DNA of 18,998 nucleotides from UBA2287 sp037442025 (GCA_037442025.1 JBBIRB010000049.1:1-18998); one strand, 5' to 3'; counted from the first letter of the stretch, positions 1 to 6,877 are shown. Numbers and translations are program-made. Notes: generated by a model not told the origin, from the sequence alone.

Positions 1-1
1 C

Positions 2-33
2 CGCTACCGCACGACTCCTGTCGTGTGGTAACG
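2..33. repeat. Intergenic palindrome at left edge
   Basis: A strong dyad: TACCGCACGAC at 5-15 pairs with GTCGTGTGGTA at 20-30 across a TCCT loop with one G-T pair, and CG at 2-3 pairs with CG at 32-33 across a mismatch. No T-run follows directly, so it is not itself a good terminator. The GTCGTG core recurs in the dyad at 242-262. It looks like a REP-type extragenic palindrome, or the 3' structure of a transcript entering from the left; the window does not show which. Confidence 0.5.
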
Positions 34-54
34 AAGTAATAAAAGAGCAAAATT

Positions 55-82
55 AAACCCAGCCATTGAGCTGGGTTTTTTT
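55..82 (+). terminator. Rho-independent terminator for a gene off the left edge
   Basis: AAACCCAGC (55-63) pairs perfectly with GCTGGGTTT (70-78) over the six-base loop CATTGA, and the T-tract runs to 82. It points rightward and no gene on the + strand precedes it in the window, so it presumably ends a transcript that begins to the left. Confidence 0.8.
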
Positions 83-271
83 GCTTTTTTGCAACACGAA
101 ACATTGGCTTCGCCGAACCTATCTGCCGATAGGCAGACTCCCTTCGGTCGGTTCGTGCGGCAGCAATGCTTTTTGCATTAAAGACAGACTCTCCATCGTC
201 CCAAGGGCATATTGAAACAAAAAGCAAGTTAACAGTCGGAGTGCGACTTATAGTCGTGCCCCAACTGAAAT

Positions 272-301
272 AAAAAAGCCCCGATTTCTCGAGGCTTTTT
301 T
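272..301 (-). terminator. Terminator of the nitronate monooxygenase gene
   Basis: Read on the minus strand, GCCTCG pairs with CGGGGC (one T-G wobble) around a six-base loop, preceded by six A and followed by six T. It lies 22 bases after the stop of the gene at 323-1393. The A and T runs on both sides mean it could work in both directions. Confidence 0.8.
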
Positions 302-322
302 AATGTATATAAGAATTGCAAA

Positions 323-1393
323 TTACTTGCTCTCCAGATACTCTCTTTTAATTTCGTTAAAAGTTTCCTTCACCGAAATAATTTTTTGGGCAAGGTATGC
401 ATTGGTGCCAGCAAAAGCGTAGCCGCTGTTAAAATTGCCCTTAAAAGCGCTGTAAAGTGCCGAAATTATACAGTAAGGGCTCGACGATACTTCGCAGGTG
501 CGGATGCACTTAAACGGACAGCGAATGGGTTGCTTTATGCCCAGCATAACTTTATCGAGAAAACCATTGCTAATGGCTCTGCCAGGCATTCCTACTGGAC
601 TTTGAATGATTTTAATATCTTCGGCACTAGCGTTAATATAGGTTTGCTTAAAGGCGTCGGAGGCATCGCACTCGGTGGTGGTTACAAATCGGGTTCCCAG
701 CTGCACTCCCGAGGCACCTAACTTCATAATGTCGTGTATATTCTGACCGGTATAAACTCCGCCAGCAGCAATAACTGGGATTTTCACATTGTAAAGTTCT
801 TCAAATACCTTAACCGTAGAAACCACTTCGGGAATAAGTTGCTCAAGCGAGTAGTTCTCGTCGTTTATTTGTTCGGCTTTAAAGCCGAGGTGTCCGCCTG
901 CCTTTGGCCCTTCAACCACAATGGCATCGGGAAGGTAGTCGTACTCCTTTTTCCATTTTTCGCAAATAATTTTTGCAGCTCGTCCCGACGAAACAATGGG
1001 AACCAGCTTGGTGGTACTGTCGCTTTTAAGGTAGCCTGGGAGGTCGAGGGGTAATCCTGCTCCGCTGAAAATGATATCGGCTTTTTCGGCAATGGAGGTT
1101 CTCACCATATCGGCAAAGTTCGACATGGCCACCATAACGTTAACACCAATTACACCAATAGTTTTTTCACGTGCCTTGCGCAGCTCCTCTTTCAACCCTT
1201 CAATGCTTGCCTCAAGGTAATCGGCAGCAAGGTTACGGTAGAGCAATCCTAAGCCTGCACTCGATATTACACCAACACCGCCTTCGTTGGCAACGGCAGC
1301 AGCCATTCCCGAAAGCGAGATACCTACTCCCATACCTCCCTGAATAATTGGTACAGGGATGGCCAAACTGCCAATACGTAATGGATTCATCAT
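323..1393 (-). CDS. Nitronate monooxygenase / FabK-like FMN oxidoreductase
   Basis: A 356-residue TIM-barrel flavoprotein of the 2-nitropropane dioxygenase/FabK family (Pfam NMO). Family members bind FMN and either oxidise alkyl nitronates or reduce enoyl-ACP; the sequence does not decide between these. Visible motifs: N-terminal QGGMGVG (18-24), GPKAGGHLGF (162-171) with the likely catalytic His168, AAGGVYTG (209-216) and the phosphate-binding GASGVQLGTRF (226-236). The C-terminus has a Cys cluster C292-x3-C296-x3-C300-x7-C308, which I recall from a clostridial/Bacteroidota subgroup of predicted nitronate monooxygenases. Two adjacent ATG codons start the frame (1393 and 1390); either fits. 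The gene is a single transcription unit, divergent from the methyltransferase, with its own terminator. The family call is firm; the exact substrate is open. Confidence 0.88.
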   Translation of the reverse strand: MMNPLRIGSLAIPVPIIQGGMGVGISLSGMAAAVANEGGVGVISSAGLGLLYRNLAADYLEASIEGLKEELRKAREKTIGVIGVNVMVAMSNFADMVRTSIAEKADIIFSGAGLPLDLPGYLKSDSTTKLVPIVSSGRAAKIICEKWKKEYDYLPDAIVVEGPKAGGHLGFKAEQINDENYSLEQLIPEVVSTVKVFEELYNVKIPVIAAGGVYTGQNIHDIMKLGASGVQLGTRFVTTTECDASDAFKQTYINASAEDIKIIQSPVGMPGRAISNGFLDKVMLGIKQPIRCPFKCIRTCEVSSSPYCIISALYSAFKGNFNSGYAFAGTNAYLAQKIISVKETFNEIKREYLESK

Positions 1394-1440
1394 ACAATAT
1401 ATTTGTTTTTAAAGATAATGTAATATCAAAAGAACTTATA

Positions 1441-1472
1441 AATAGTTTAGTCGGCGATAAAAGTAAACTATT
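1441..1472. promoter_or_regulatory. Perfect 9-bp inverted repeat between divergent genes
   Basis: AATAGTTTA (1441-1449) and TAAACTATT (1464-1472) are exact reverse complements separated by 14 bases, in the 231-base gap between two divergent genes. On the minus strand a TACTTTTA sequence (1458-1465), close to the Bacteroidota -7 consensus TAnnTTTG, lies inside it. It could be an operator or a leader hairpin for the gene at 323-1393. No regulator gene is adjacent. Confidence 0.4.
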
Positions 1473-1542
1473 AAGTTAAATAACCATTTTAAACGGCTGA
1501 TTAATTATTGTTATTTAGCTATTTTAAATTTAAAGAAATATG

Positions 1543-1550
1543 TACTTTTG
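1543..1550 (+). promoter_or_regulatory. -7 promoter element for the methyltransferase
   Basis: TACTTTTG matches the Bacteroidota primary sigma -7 consensus TAnnTTTG exactly. It lies 74 bases before the ATG at 1625. I see no convincing TTTG-type -33 box at the expected spacing, so the assignment rests on the -7 element and its position. Confidence 0.45.
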
Positions 1551-1624
1551 AAAAAAACTAAATCCGATAGCATTTACATCTACTATTTTACTTTTACTGA
1601 AAAAATATCCTAAAAGCACTCTTA

Positions 1625-2434
1625 ATGCAAAAACTAGTACAGTACTACTGCGAATTACCCACTACTTTCCGTCGCCCTCTTTGGCAGCTTTGGCATAAGC
1701 TAATTCTGAAATTCGATAAGAATAAGGAGGCGATTTTTATGAATTACGGCTATCAGAGTTTGAATGGAGATGAAAAATTGGGCCTATTTACCCCACGCGA
1801 CGAAGAAAACCGATACTGCATTCAGCTATACCACCACGTTGCCAGTCAGGTTTTGCAGGATGGCAAGGATATTCTTGAGGTAGGATCGGGGAGGGGTGGC
1901 GGTGCCGAGTTTTTAACCCGTTATTTAAAACCAAAGTCGTATATAGGAATCGACATTTCGTCGAGCGTAATTGCATTTTGCAATAAAACCCATAAACAGC
2001 CAGGCCTCTCGTTTAAAAAGGGCTTTGCCGAAAAACTCGAGTTTCCCGACCAATCGTTCGATTCGGTTGTAAATGTCGAGTCGGCTCGTTGCTACGCCAA
2101 TATTCAGGGCTTTTTTAACGAAGTGTATAGAGTGCTTAAACCTGGGGGGCACTTCCTTTTTGCCGATATGATTGTAAAGGGAGAAATTGACGAAATTCGT
2201 GAGAAACTGAAGCATAGCGGGTTGGAGCTTGTTCAGGAGCAAAATATATCGGCCAACGTGGTGAAAGCCCTCGACCTCGATCATAACCGACGGAATAAAA
2301 TGGTTAATACCTTTGTACCAAAGTTTCTGCGAAAGTCGTTTTTGCAATTTGCAGGAGCCAAAGGCTCCGAAAGGTACGATGCCTTTGCCTCAGGACGAAT
2401 TGAGTACTGGAGCTTTTTGCTTGTAAAGAGTTAG
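1625..2434 (+). CDS. SAM-dependent methyltransferase, Rv2952-like
   Basis: A 269-residue class I methyltransferase (methyltransferase type 11 fold). Motif I is ILEVGSGRGGG (83-93), the acidic ribose-binding residue is in GIDIS (D110), the post-II region is PDQSFD (141-146) followed by VNVESARCY (149-157), and motif III is LKPGGHFLFAD (171-181). From memory, layout and several motifs (FxNxxY near the N-terminus, NRxxIxLYH, LEVxxGxGGGAxxLTR, VNVEASHCY) resemble mycobacterial Rv2952, which O-methylates phthiotriolone-type lipids. No such lipids are known to me in Bacteroidota, so the substrate is unknown. Start: AAGGAGG at 1724-1730 precedes an internal ATG at 1739, but residues before that ATG (RPLWQLWHKL...) align with the Rv2952 N-terminus, so 1625 is preferred and the SD-like sequence is probably chance (Lys-Glu codons). 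No terminator is obvious downstream. Confidence 0.85.
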   Translation: MQKLVQYYCELPTTFRRPLWQLWHKLILKFDKNKEAIFMNYGYQSLNGDEKLGLFTPRDEENRYCIQLYHHVASQVLQDGKDILEVGSGRGGGAEFLTRYLKPKSYIGIDISSSVIAFCNKTHKQPGLSFKKGFAEKLEFPDQSFDSVVNVESARCYANIQGFFNEVYRVLKPGGHFLFADMIVKGEIDEIREKLKHSGLELVQEQNISANVVKALDLDHNRRNKMVNTFVPKFLRKSFLQFAGAKGSERYDAFASGRIEYWSFLLVKS

Positions 2435-2517
2435 CAAAACTACTGTCCGCGCAGCGTTTAAGGTATAACTCTCGTTCGGCTCAGCTTATTTGCAATTAAG
2501 AACTTTACCATAAATTG

Positions 2518-2621
2518 CACAAAGCACTTCTCAAAGTACACAAAGTAATGCAAATAGGGCTTTAGCTTAGTGTTCCTTAGTATTCCTATGTGCTCCTGCC
2601 TGACGGCAGGCAGGCTTTGTG
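2518..2621. repeat. CACAAAG...CTTTGTG bounded intergenic repeat
   Basis: CACAAAG (2518-2524) and CTTTGTG (2615-2621) form the ends of a roughly 104-base imperfect inverted element that repeats the CAAAG/CTTAG theme inside. Near its right end it contains the tight stem CCTGCC-TGAC-GGCAGG (2595-2610). Such elements recur in intergenic DNA of Bacteroidota as I remember them. There is no transposase, so if mobile it would be non-autonomous. Confidence 0.45.
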
Positions 2622-2896
2622 GTTAAAATATAGTTGAATCCTCATTTATAATTCATACAAAACGACATTGATTGAGGAAACCGCAAAATGTAAAACATGT
2701 AAAAGTAAAATGCAGAATAACTAGTTAGCCCGAGGCTGCCCGAATGAAACAGCCACGTTCGCGTGCAACTTCTGACTCGTGCGCTCAATGGAATTTCCCT
2801 TTTCTTACCCATTTACTCTTTCGATTTACTACAACCCTTGTCTGCATTGCCTTTGGCAACTTTTTAATTCATTTTAACAATTTTTTTACCAATTTT

Positions 2897-2928
2897 ATTG
2901 CTTATAAATAAAATGCGCAATATTTTTG
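2897..2928 (+). promoter_or_regulatory. Promoter of the TetR-ABC operon
   Basis: TATTTTTG (2921-2928) is an exact TAnnTTTG -7 element. ATTG (2897-2900) ends 20 bases upstream, the normal spacing for a Bacteroidota -33 box (TTTG/TTG). Transcription would start near 2933-2936, giving an untranslated leader of about 80 bases before the regulator gene at 3015. Confidence 0.65.
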
Positions 2929-2946
2929 ACTGACCATTCGCTCAAT
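2929..2946. promoter_or_regulatory. Candidate TetR operator 1
   Basis: ACTGACCATTCGCTCAAT is an imperfect palindrome: 12 of 18 positions are symmetric, with outer TGA/TCA arms. It abuts the -7 element and covers the predicted transcription start, where a bound repressor would block initiation. The GACC...TCG core resembles operators of many TetR proteins as I recall them. The likely ligand is the regulator encoded at 3015-3587. Confidence 0.45.
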
Positions 2947-2968
2947 AAAAAAGAATTTAAATATCCAT

Positions 2969-2990
2969 ATTGAATGATTAATATATCAAT
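2969..2990. promoter_or_regulatory. Candidate operator 2 in the leader
   Basis: A 22-base dyad: ATTGA at 2969-2973 mirrors TCAAT at 2986-2990, with a perfect ATTAAT palindrome at the exact centre (2977-2982); 16 of 22 positions are symmetric. It shares the TCAAT half with operator 1 and lies 40 bases further downstream. The surrounding DNA is AT-rich, which makes chance symmetry easier. Confidence 0.35.
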
Positions 2991-3014
2991 TGGTTGAATA
3001 TACAGTCATAATTC

Positions 3015-3587
3015 ATGTCGCCACGTACTGCCATACAAAACACCGAAATTCGCGAGGCCAAGCGTGCCCAAATTATGGAGGCGGCTCTCGACCTGTTTGC
3101 CAATAAGGGCTTTCATGCCACCAGCATCGAACAGATTGCCCAAAAGGCTTCCATATCAAAGGGACTTATGTACAATTACTTTCCCAGCAAGGAGGAGCTT
3201 ATGCGCAGCATTGTTGTTTCGGGTTACGAGAAACTAAACGAGGCTTTCGACCCCGACCACGATGGCATTTTAACTCGCGACGAGCTGATTCTTTACATCA
3301 ACGATGTTCTGGCCCAAATAAATTCGAACCCCCTTTACTGGAAATTGTACTTCTCACTTACCACGCAACCCGAAGTGCTTAAGGAGTACCTAATGCCACT
3401 TGCCGATAGGGGACAGAATGTTTTCAACATGCTCGTTAACTATTTCCAGCGGAAGGGAGCCGAAAATCCTATGGTTGAAGCTTACTTTTTCTCGTCGGTT
3501 ATGAAAGGGGTAAGCATGATGTACCTTTTCGACCCCAACTACCCAATAAAAGAGATTCGTAAAATTTTATTCCAACGTTTTTTGTAA
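3015..3587 (+). CDS. TetR/AcrR-family regulator with an EF-hand-like loop
   Basis: A 190-residue TetR-family repressor. Residues about 15-62 are the helix-turn-helix domain: IMEAALDLFANKGFHATS, then IEQIAQKASISKGLMYNYF and PSKEEL. The rest (about 64-190) is the helical ligand/dimerisation domain, in which family members bind small hydrophobic compounds. Residues 79-90 (DPDHDGILTRDE), preceded by F78 and followed by L91, match the canonical EF-hand Ca2+ loop at every ligand position (D1, D3, D5, G6, E12), with helices predicted on both sides. This lies where alpha4 joins alpha5, so metal binding could couple to DNA binding; that is inference. It is the first gene of the operon, 15 bases before the LolA-like gene, behind a promoter with two dyads, so self-repression is likely. 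Confidence 0.9.
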   Translation: MSPRTAIQNTEIREAKRAQIMEAALDLFANKGFHATSIEQIAQKASISKGLMYNYFPSKEELMRSIVVSGYEKLNEAFDPDHDGILTRDELILYINDVLAQINSNPLYWKLYFSLTTQPEVLKEYLMPLADRGQNVFNMLVNYFQRKGAENPMVEAYFFSSVMKGVSMMYLFDPNYPIKEIRKILFQRFL

Positions 3588-3602
3588 TTTAATTCGGTTA
3601 CT

Positions 3603-4358
3603 ATGACAAAGTATCTTTTAACATCCGTGCTATTGGCTGCAGTATCGCTGGGTCAGGTAAGCGCCCAAAGCCTGTCGGCTAAGGAAATTGTTAAACGCAG
3701 CGACGATTTGATGCAGGGCGAAAGCTCCGTTAGCACCATGACAATGGAAATTGTTAGGCCCACCTGGAAGCGTAGCATTTCGTTTAAAAGTTGGAGCAAG
3801 GGGCGCGAAAAGTCCATTACCCTCATTACCGAACCTGCCCGCGATAAGGGTCAGTCGTTTCTGAACGTGAATAAGGAGATGTGGAGCTGGAACCCTACCA
3901 TAAACCGCCTCATTAAGTTGCCACCCTCAATGCTGTCGCAGGGGTGGATGGGCAGCGATTACACAAACGACGATATTCTGAAAGAATCGTCGGTTGTGAA
4001 CGACTACGACCACACTCTCGTTGCCGAAAAGAGCCTCGAAGGTTACACCTGCTATGTTATTGAGTTAAAGCCCAAGCCCAATGCTGCTGTGGTTTGGGGC
4101 AAAATTGTAACGTACATTACTAAGGATAAGTTTTTCACCTTAAAAGCGGAGTACTTCGACGAGGAGGGTATTCTGGTGCGAACTCATAACCTGAGCGCTA
4201 TAAAAAGAATGGACGATAGGGAGCTGCCAACCCGAATTGAGATTGTTCCGGCCGACGAGCCTGGCAATCGAACCATTGTAACCATTGAATTCATTCAGTT
4301 TAATGTAAAATTAACCGACGACTTCTTTTCGCAGCAAAATATGAAGCGATTGAGATAA
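3603..4358 (+). CDS. LolA-like periplasmic carrier (outer membrane lipoprotein-sorting family)
   Basis: A 251-residue secreted protein with a signal peptide of about 21 residues (cleavage VSA|QS). The body matches the LolA-like family annotated as outer membrane lipoprotein-sorting protein (PF17131 type): ITEPARDKGQSFLNV (75-89), MWSWNPTINRLIKLPPSM (93-110) and QGWMGSDYTNDD (113-124) are its hallmarks. The fold is an incomplete beta-barrel with a hydrophobic cavity that carries lipids or acyl groups across the periplasm. Canonical LolA is shorter and lacks the GSDFTNDD-like motif, so this is a paralogous family, often found beside MMPL/RND or ABC transporters. Here it sits between the regulator and two permease genes, 15 bases from each, which suggests it receives the substrate of that transporter. 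Confidence 0.88.
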   Translation: MTKYLLTSVLLAAVSLGQVSAQSLSAKEIVKRSDDLMQGESSVSTMTMEIVRPTWKRSISFKSWSKGREKSITLITEPARDKGQSFLNVNKEMWSWNPTINRLIKLPPSMLSQGWMGSDYTNDDILKESSVVNDYDHTLVAEKSLEGYTCYVIELKPKPNAAVVWGKIVTYITKDKFFTLKAEYFDEEGILVRTHNLSAIKRMDDRELPTRIEIVPADEPGNRTIVTIEFIQFNVKLTDDFFSQQNMKRLR

Positions 4359-4373
4359 CAAAAATTTTTTGGA

Positions 4374-5597
4374 ATGAGAACCTTTTTGAAAATGGCCTGG
4401 CGTAACATTTGGCGAAACAAGCGCCGGAGCCTTATTACCATCGCATCAATAGTGTTTTCGATGCTGTTCGCTTTGGTTATGCGATCGATGCAGGAGGGAA
4501 CCTACTCGCTTATGATAAGGAGCGTGGTTGATAGCTATACGGGCTTTATTCAAATTTCGGGGAAGGATTTTCGCGACGACCGCACTCTGGAAAAGAGCAT
4601 TGAATTTTCCGACGAATTAAAGGCCATTATCGAGGGTAATAGCAATGTAAGTCACTACTTGCCTCGTATGGAGTCATTTGCATTGGCCTCTACCGGAAGG
4701 CATACCAAGGGTGTAATGGTAACAGGGGTCGATCCGCTTAAGGAGGATGCATTCACCAAACTTTCGGGTAGAGTGCGTAGCGGTAACTATTTCCACAATG
4801 GCGATGGGGGAGTTTTGGTGGCCTCCCGATTGGCAAAGTACCTGAATCTATCCGTTGGCGATACGTTAGTGCTCATGGGACAAGGTTTTCAGGGCGTTTC
4901 GGCAGCGGGACTATTTCCCGTAAGGGCCATTGTGGAGCTACCCAACATTGAACTCGATAACTCGTTAGTATTTATGACCATTGACGATGCGCAGCTATAC
5001 TTCGATGCGCCCAACAGGGTAACTTCAATTGCCATCGATTTGCATAACGCCAAGCAGATAAACGAAACCCAGTTGCAATTGGCTCAGCAGCTCAGTTCGG
5101 AATGGTTTGTGGTGGAACGCTGGGATCAAATTCTGAAAGAGCTGGTGCAGATGATAGAGTCGGACAGAATATCGAACCAAGCGCTTCTATATATTCTTTA
5201 CATTGTAATAGGATTTGGCGTTTTTGGCACCCTACTAATGATGGCTACCGAGCGCAGGCGTGAGTTTGGTATGATGATGGCCGTGGGCATGAAACGGAGT
5301 AGGATTGCCAGCATGCTGGGGCTCGAAATTCTTATACTTAACGCCACAAGCGTTTTGGTGGGTTTTGTGGTTAGTTTGCCTGTGCTAATAACCCTACATC
5401 TCAATCCCATAAGGCTCACAGGCGAAATGGCTGATATGATGGAGGCGTACGGGTGGGAGCCAATAATTCCATTCTCGGTGGAGCATGGTTTTATGATTGA
5501 GCAGCTGCTTGTGGTTTCGCTTCTGGTAATAGTTGCGGGCATAGTTCCTGTGGTTAGCACATCGCGGTTAAAACTGCAAAAAGCCCTAAGAGGTTAG
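4374..5597 (+). CDS. ABC transporter permease, FtsX/MacB/LolCE type (first)
   Basis: A 407-residue inner-membrane permease with type VII ABC topology. It starts with the amphipathic MAWRNIWRNKRRSL, then TM1 (about 19-36), a periplasmic domain of about 230 residues (MacB_PCD-like), and an FtsX domain with TM2 (270-290), TM3 (317-341) and TM4 (374-395). The cytoplasmic loop ERRREFGMMMAVGM (293-306) is the conserved coupling-helix region. LolCE and MacB members extrude or extract periplasmic substrates by mechanotransmission and do not transport through a channel. The presence of a LolA-like carrier favours a lipid or lipoprotein substrate. It ends with a short KLQKALRG in place of the usual PxxALR tail. 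Confidence 0.9.
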   Translation: MRTFLKMAWRNIWRNKRRSLITIASIVFSMLFALVMRSMQEGTYSLMIRSVVDSYTGFIQISGKDFRDDRTLEKSIEFSDELKAIIEGNSNVSHYLPRMESFALASTGRHTKGVMVTGVDPLKEDAFTKLSGRVRSGNYFHNGDGGVLVASRLAKYLNLSVGDTLVLMGQGFQGVSAAGLFPVRAIVELPNIELDNSLVFMTIDDAQLYFDAPNRVTSIAIDLHNAKQINETQLQLAQQLSSEWFVVERWDQILKELVQMIESDRISNQALLYILYIVIGFGVFGTLLMMATERRREFGMMMAVGMKRSRIASMLGLEILILNATSVLVGFVVSLPVLITLHLNPIRLTGEMADMMEAYGWEPIIPFSVEHGFMIEQLLVVSLLVIVAGIVPVVSTSRLKLQKALRG

Positions 5598-5623
5598 TTT
5601 GTTTATATTGAAAATTGAACGAT

Positions 5624-6850
5624 ATGATTTGGTCGATTAGTTTTAAAAATATTTGGCGTAACAGGGTGCGTAGTCTGGTTGTAATTATGGCAATGGGGGT
5701 AGGTTTAACGGGTGGCATAATTGCAGTTGCCATGATGCAGGGAATGGTAGACCAAAAAATTGATGCTACCATTTATACCGAACTCTCGCACATTCAGGTG
5801 CAGGAGCCTCAGTACCTCCTTAACCCCGAGTTAATGGAGTATATACCCAATGCCGATTCGGTACTGACTTTTGCTCGGTCGTTGCCACAGGTTAAAGCCG
5901 CTACAAGGCGTACCCGTGTTCCGGTTATGATAAATACTGCGCGTGTTTCAACGGGTGTAAATTTGGTGGGCATTGAGCCCGGGGAGGAACGTGCTGTTTC
6001 GGAACTTTTCCAGACGGTATGCGACTCATGCGGGAATTTTTTCGATAACGAAAGAACCAATGAGATAGTTATAAGCAAACCCTTGGCTAAGCGCCTAAAA
6101 GCCAAACTACGCTCGAAGGTGGTGGTTACCTTTCAGGATACTGCAGGGAACCTAACCGGCGCAGCGTTTCGGGTGTCGGGCATTTTTAAAACCTTCAACT
6201 CAGCCTTCGATGAGTCGAACGCTTTAATTCGCTCTTCCGAGCACCATCAGCTTACAAGTTTGCCCATTGCGGCCTCTCACGAGGTAGTTATGGTGCTTCA
6301 TAATGGAAAGGATTTGGCCGAGGTAAAGCAGCTGATTGCAGGTCGATTCCCCAGTTTATCGGTGCGAACATGGAAGGAAATTCAACCCGAAAATGCCATG
6401 CTTTCCGACTGGATGGCCGTTATGAACTATTTCATTGTAGGTATCATTCTGCTTACGCTGGGTTTTGGTATTTTAAATACCATGCTTATGGCGGTTATGG
6501 ATAGGGTGAAGGAGATTGGAATGCTTATGGCTATTGGCATGAGTCGTGCCCGCGTTTTTAGCATGATAATGCTCGAAACCATTTTTCTTTCGCTTATTGG
6601 TGGTGCGTTTGGCACGGGGATTAGTCTGCTGCTGCTCAAATTGTTCGAGAAGAATGGCTTCGACTTCAGCATGTACAGCGATGCATTCGATAAGCTGGGT
6701 TACCCTTCGGTAATTTACCCAAACATTTCGAACGATTTTTTTGTGGGGTTAACCATTCTGGTCTTTCTCACCGGCATACTTTCGGCTATTTACCCTGCTC
6801 GCAAAGCAGTTAAGTTGAAACCTGTAGAAGCAATTAGGACTGATACGTAG
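5624..6850 (+). CDS. ABC transporter permease, FtsX/MacB/LolCE type (second)
   Basis: A 408-residue paralogue of the preceding permease, with the same layout: FKNIWRNRVRSL, TM1 (about 16-38), periplasmic domain, TM2 (268-291), TM3 (315-338), TM4 (372-390). It has the motif DRVKEIGMLMAIGM (293-306) and the classical family tail YPARKAVKLKPVEAIR (390-405). Two non-identical permeases are expected to pair as in LolC/LolE. The frame is open from a TTG at 5615, but the ATG at 5624 is chosen because it aligns with the start of the first permease (MxxxxxMAWRNIWRN versus MIWSISFKNIWRN). The gap after the first permease is 26 bases. A Cys pair (C133, C136) in the periplasmic domain could form a disulfide. 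Confidence 0.9.
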   Translation: MIWSISFKNIWRNRVRSLVVIMAMGVGLTGGIIAVAMMQGMVDQKIDATIYTELSHIQVQEPQYLLNPELMEYIPNADSVLTFARSLPQVKAATRRTRVPVMINTARVSTGVNLVGIEPGEERAVSELFQTVCDSCGNFFDNERTNEIVISKPLAKRLKAKLRSKVVVTFQDTAGNLTGAAFRVSGIFKTFNSAFDESNALIRSSEHHQLTSLPIAASHEVVMVLHNGKDLAEVKQLIAGRFPSLSVRTWKEIQPENAMLSDWMAVMNYFIVGIILLTLGFGILNTMLMAVMDRVKEIGMLMAIGMSRARVFSMIMLETIFLSLIGGAFGTGISLLLLKLFEKNGFDFSMYSDAFDKLGYPSVIYPNISNDFFVGLTILVFLTGILSAIYPARKAVKLKPVEAIRTDT

Positions 6851-6853
6851 AGA

Positions 6854-6877
6854 ATTGAGTTATTGAGTTGATTGAGT
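6854..6877. repeat. ATTGAGTT tandem repeat (about 3 units)
   Basis: Units of 8-9 bases: ATTGAGTT (6854-6861), ATTGAGTTG (6862-6870), ATTGAGT (6871-6877). It starts four bases after the stop of the second permease. Confidence 0.7.

Larger units (their letters stand above)
1..322. other. Gene-free spacer rich in palindromes
   Basis: I see no credible gene here. Besides the two terminators and the left-edge dyad it holds TCTGCC-GATA-GGCAGA (122-137), flanked by CGAACC (114-119) and its complement GGTTCG (150-155), so the whole of 114-155 can fold as a nested stem. It also holds a short dyad around 242-262 (GCGACT/AGTCGT). These look like dispersed extragenic repeats common in Bacteroidota, not coding or RNA genes. 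Copy number in the genome cannot be judged from this window. Confidence 0.55.
2435..3014. other. 580-base spacer before the ABC operon
   Basis: I find no supported gene. From left to right it holds an unremarkable AT-rich stretch, a CACAAAG-bounded repeat (2518-2621), a region around 2700-2830 with no structure I can name, and finally the promoter and candidate operators of the TetR operon (2897-2990). The middle section has mixed composition and could be the remains of an older gene, but no homology is recognisable. Confidence 0.5.

Noticed and set aside
386..1054. Plus-strand open frames opposite the oxidoreductase (386-721, 734-1054)
   Set aside because: Antisense shadows of a well-supported gene with conserved motifs; their translations resemble no protein family.
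1724..1741. Shine-Dalgarno AAGGAGG and ATG at 1739 as the true methyltransferase start
   Set aside because: Residues encoded before 1739 resemble the N-terminus of the Rv2952 family, and this phylum seldom uses SD sequences, so the match is likely coincidental.
5615..5623. TTG start for the second permease
   Set aside because: The ATG at 5624 gives an N-terminus that aligns with the first permease.
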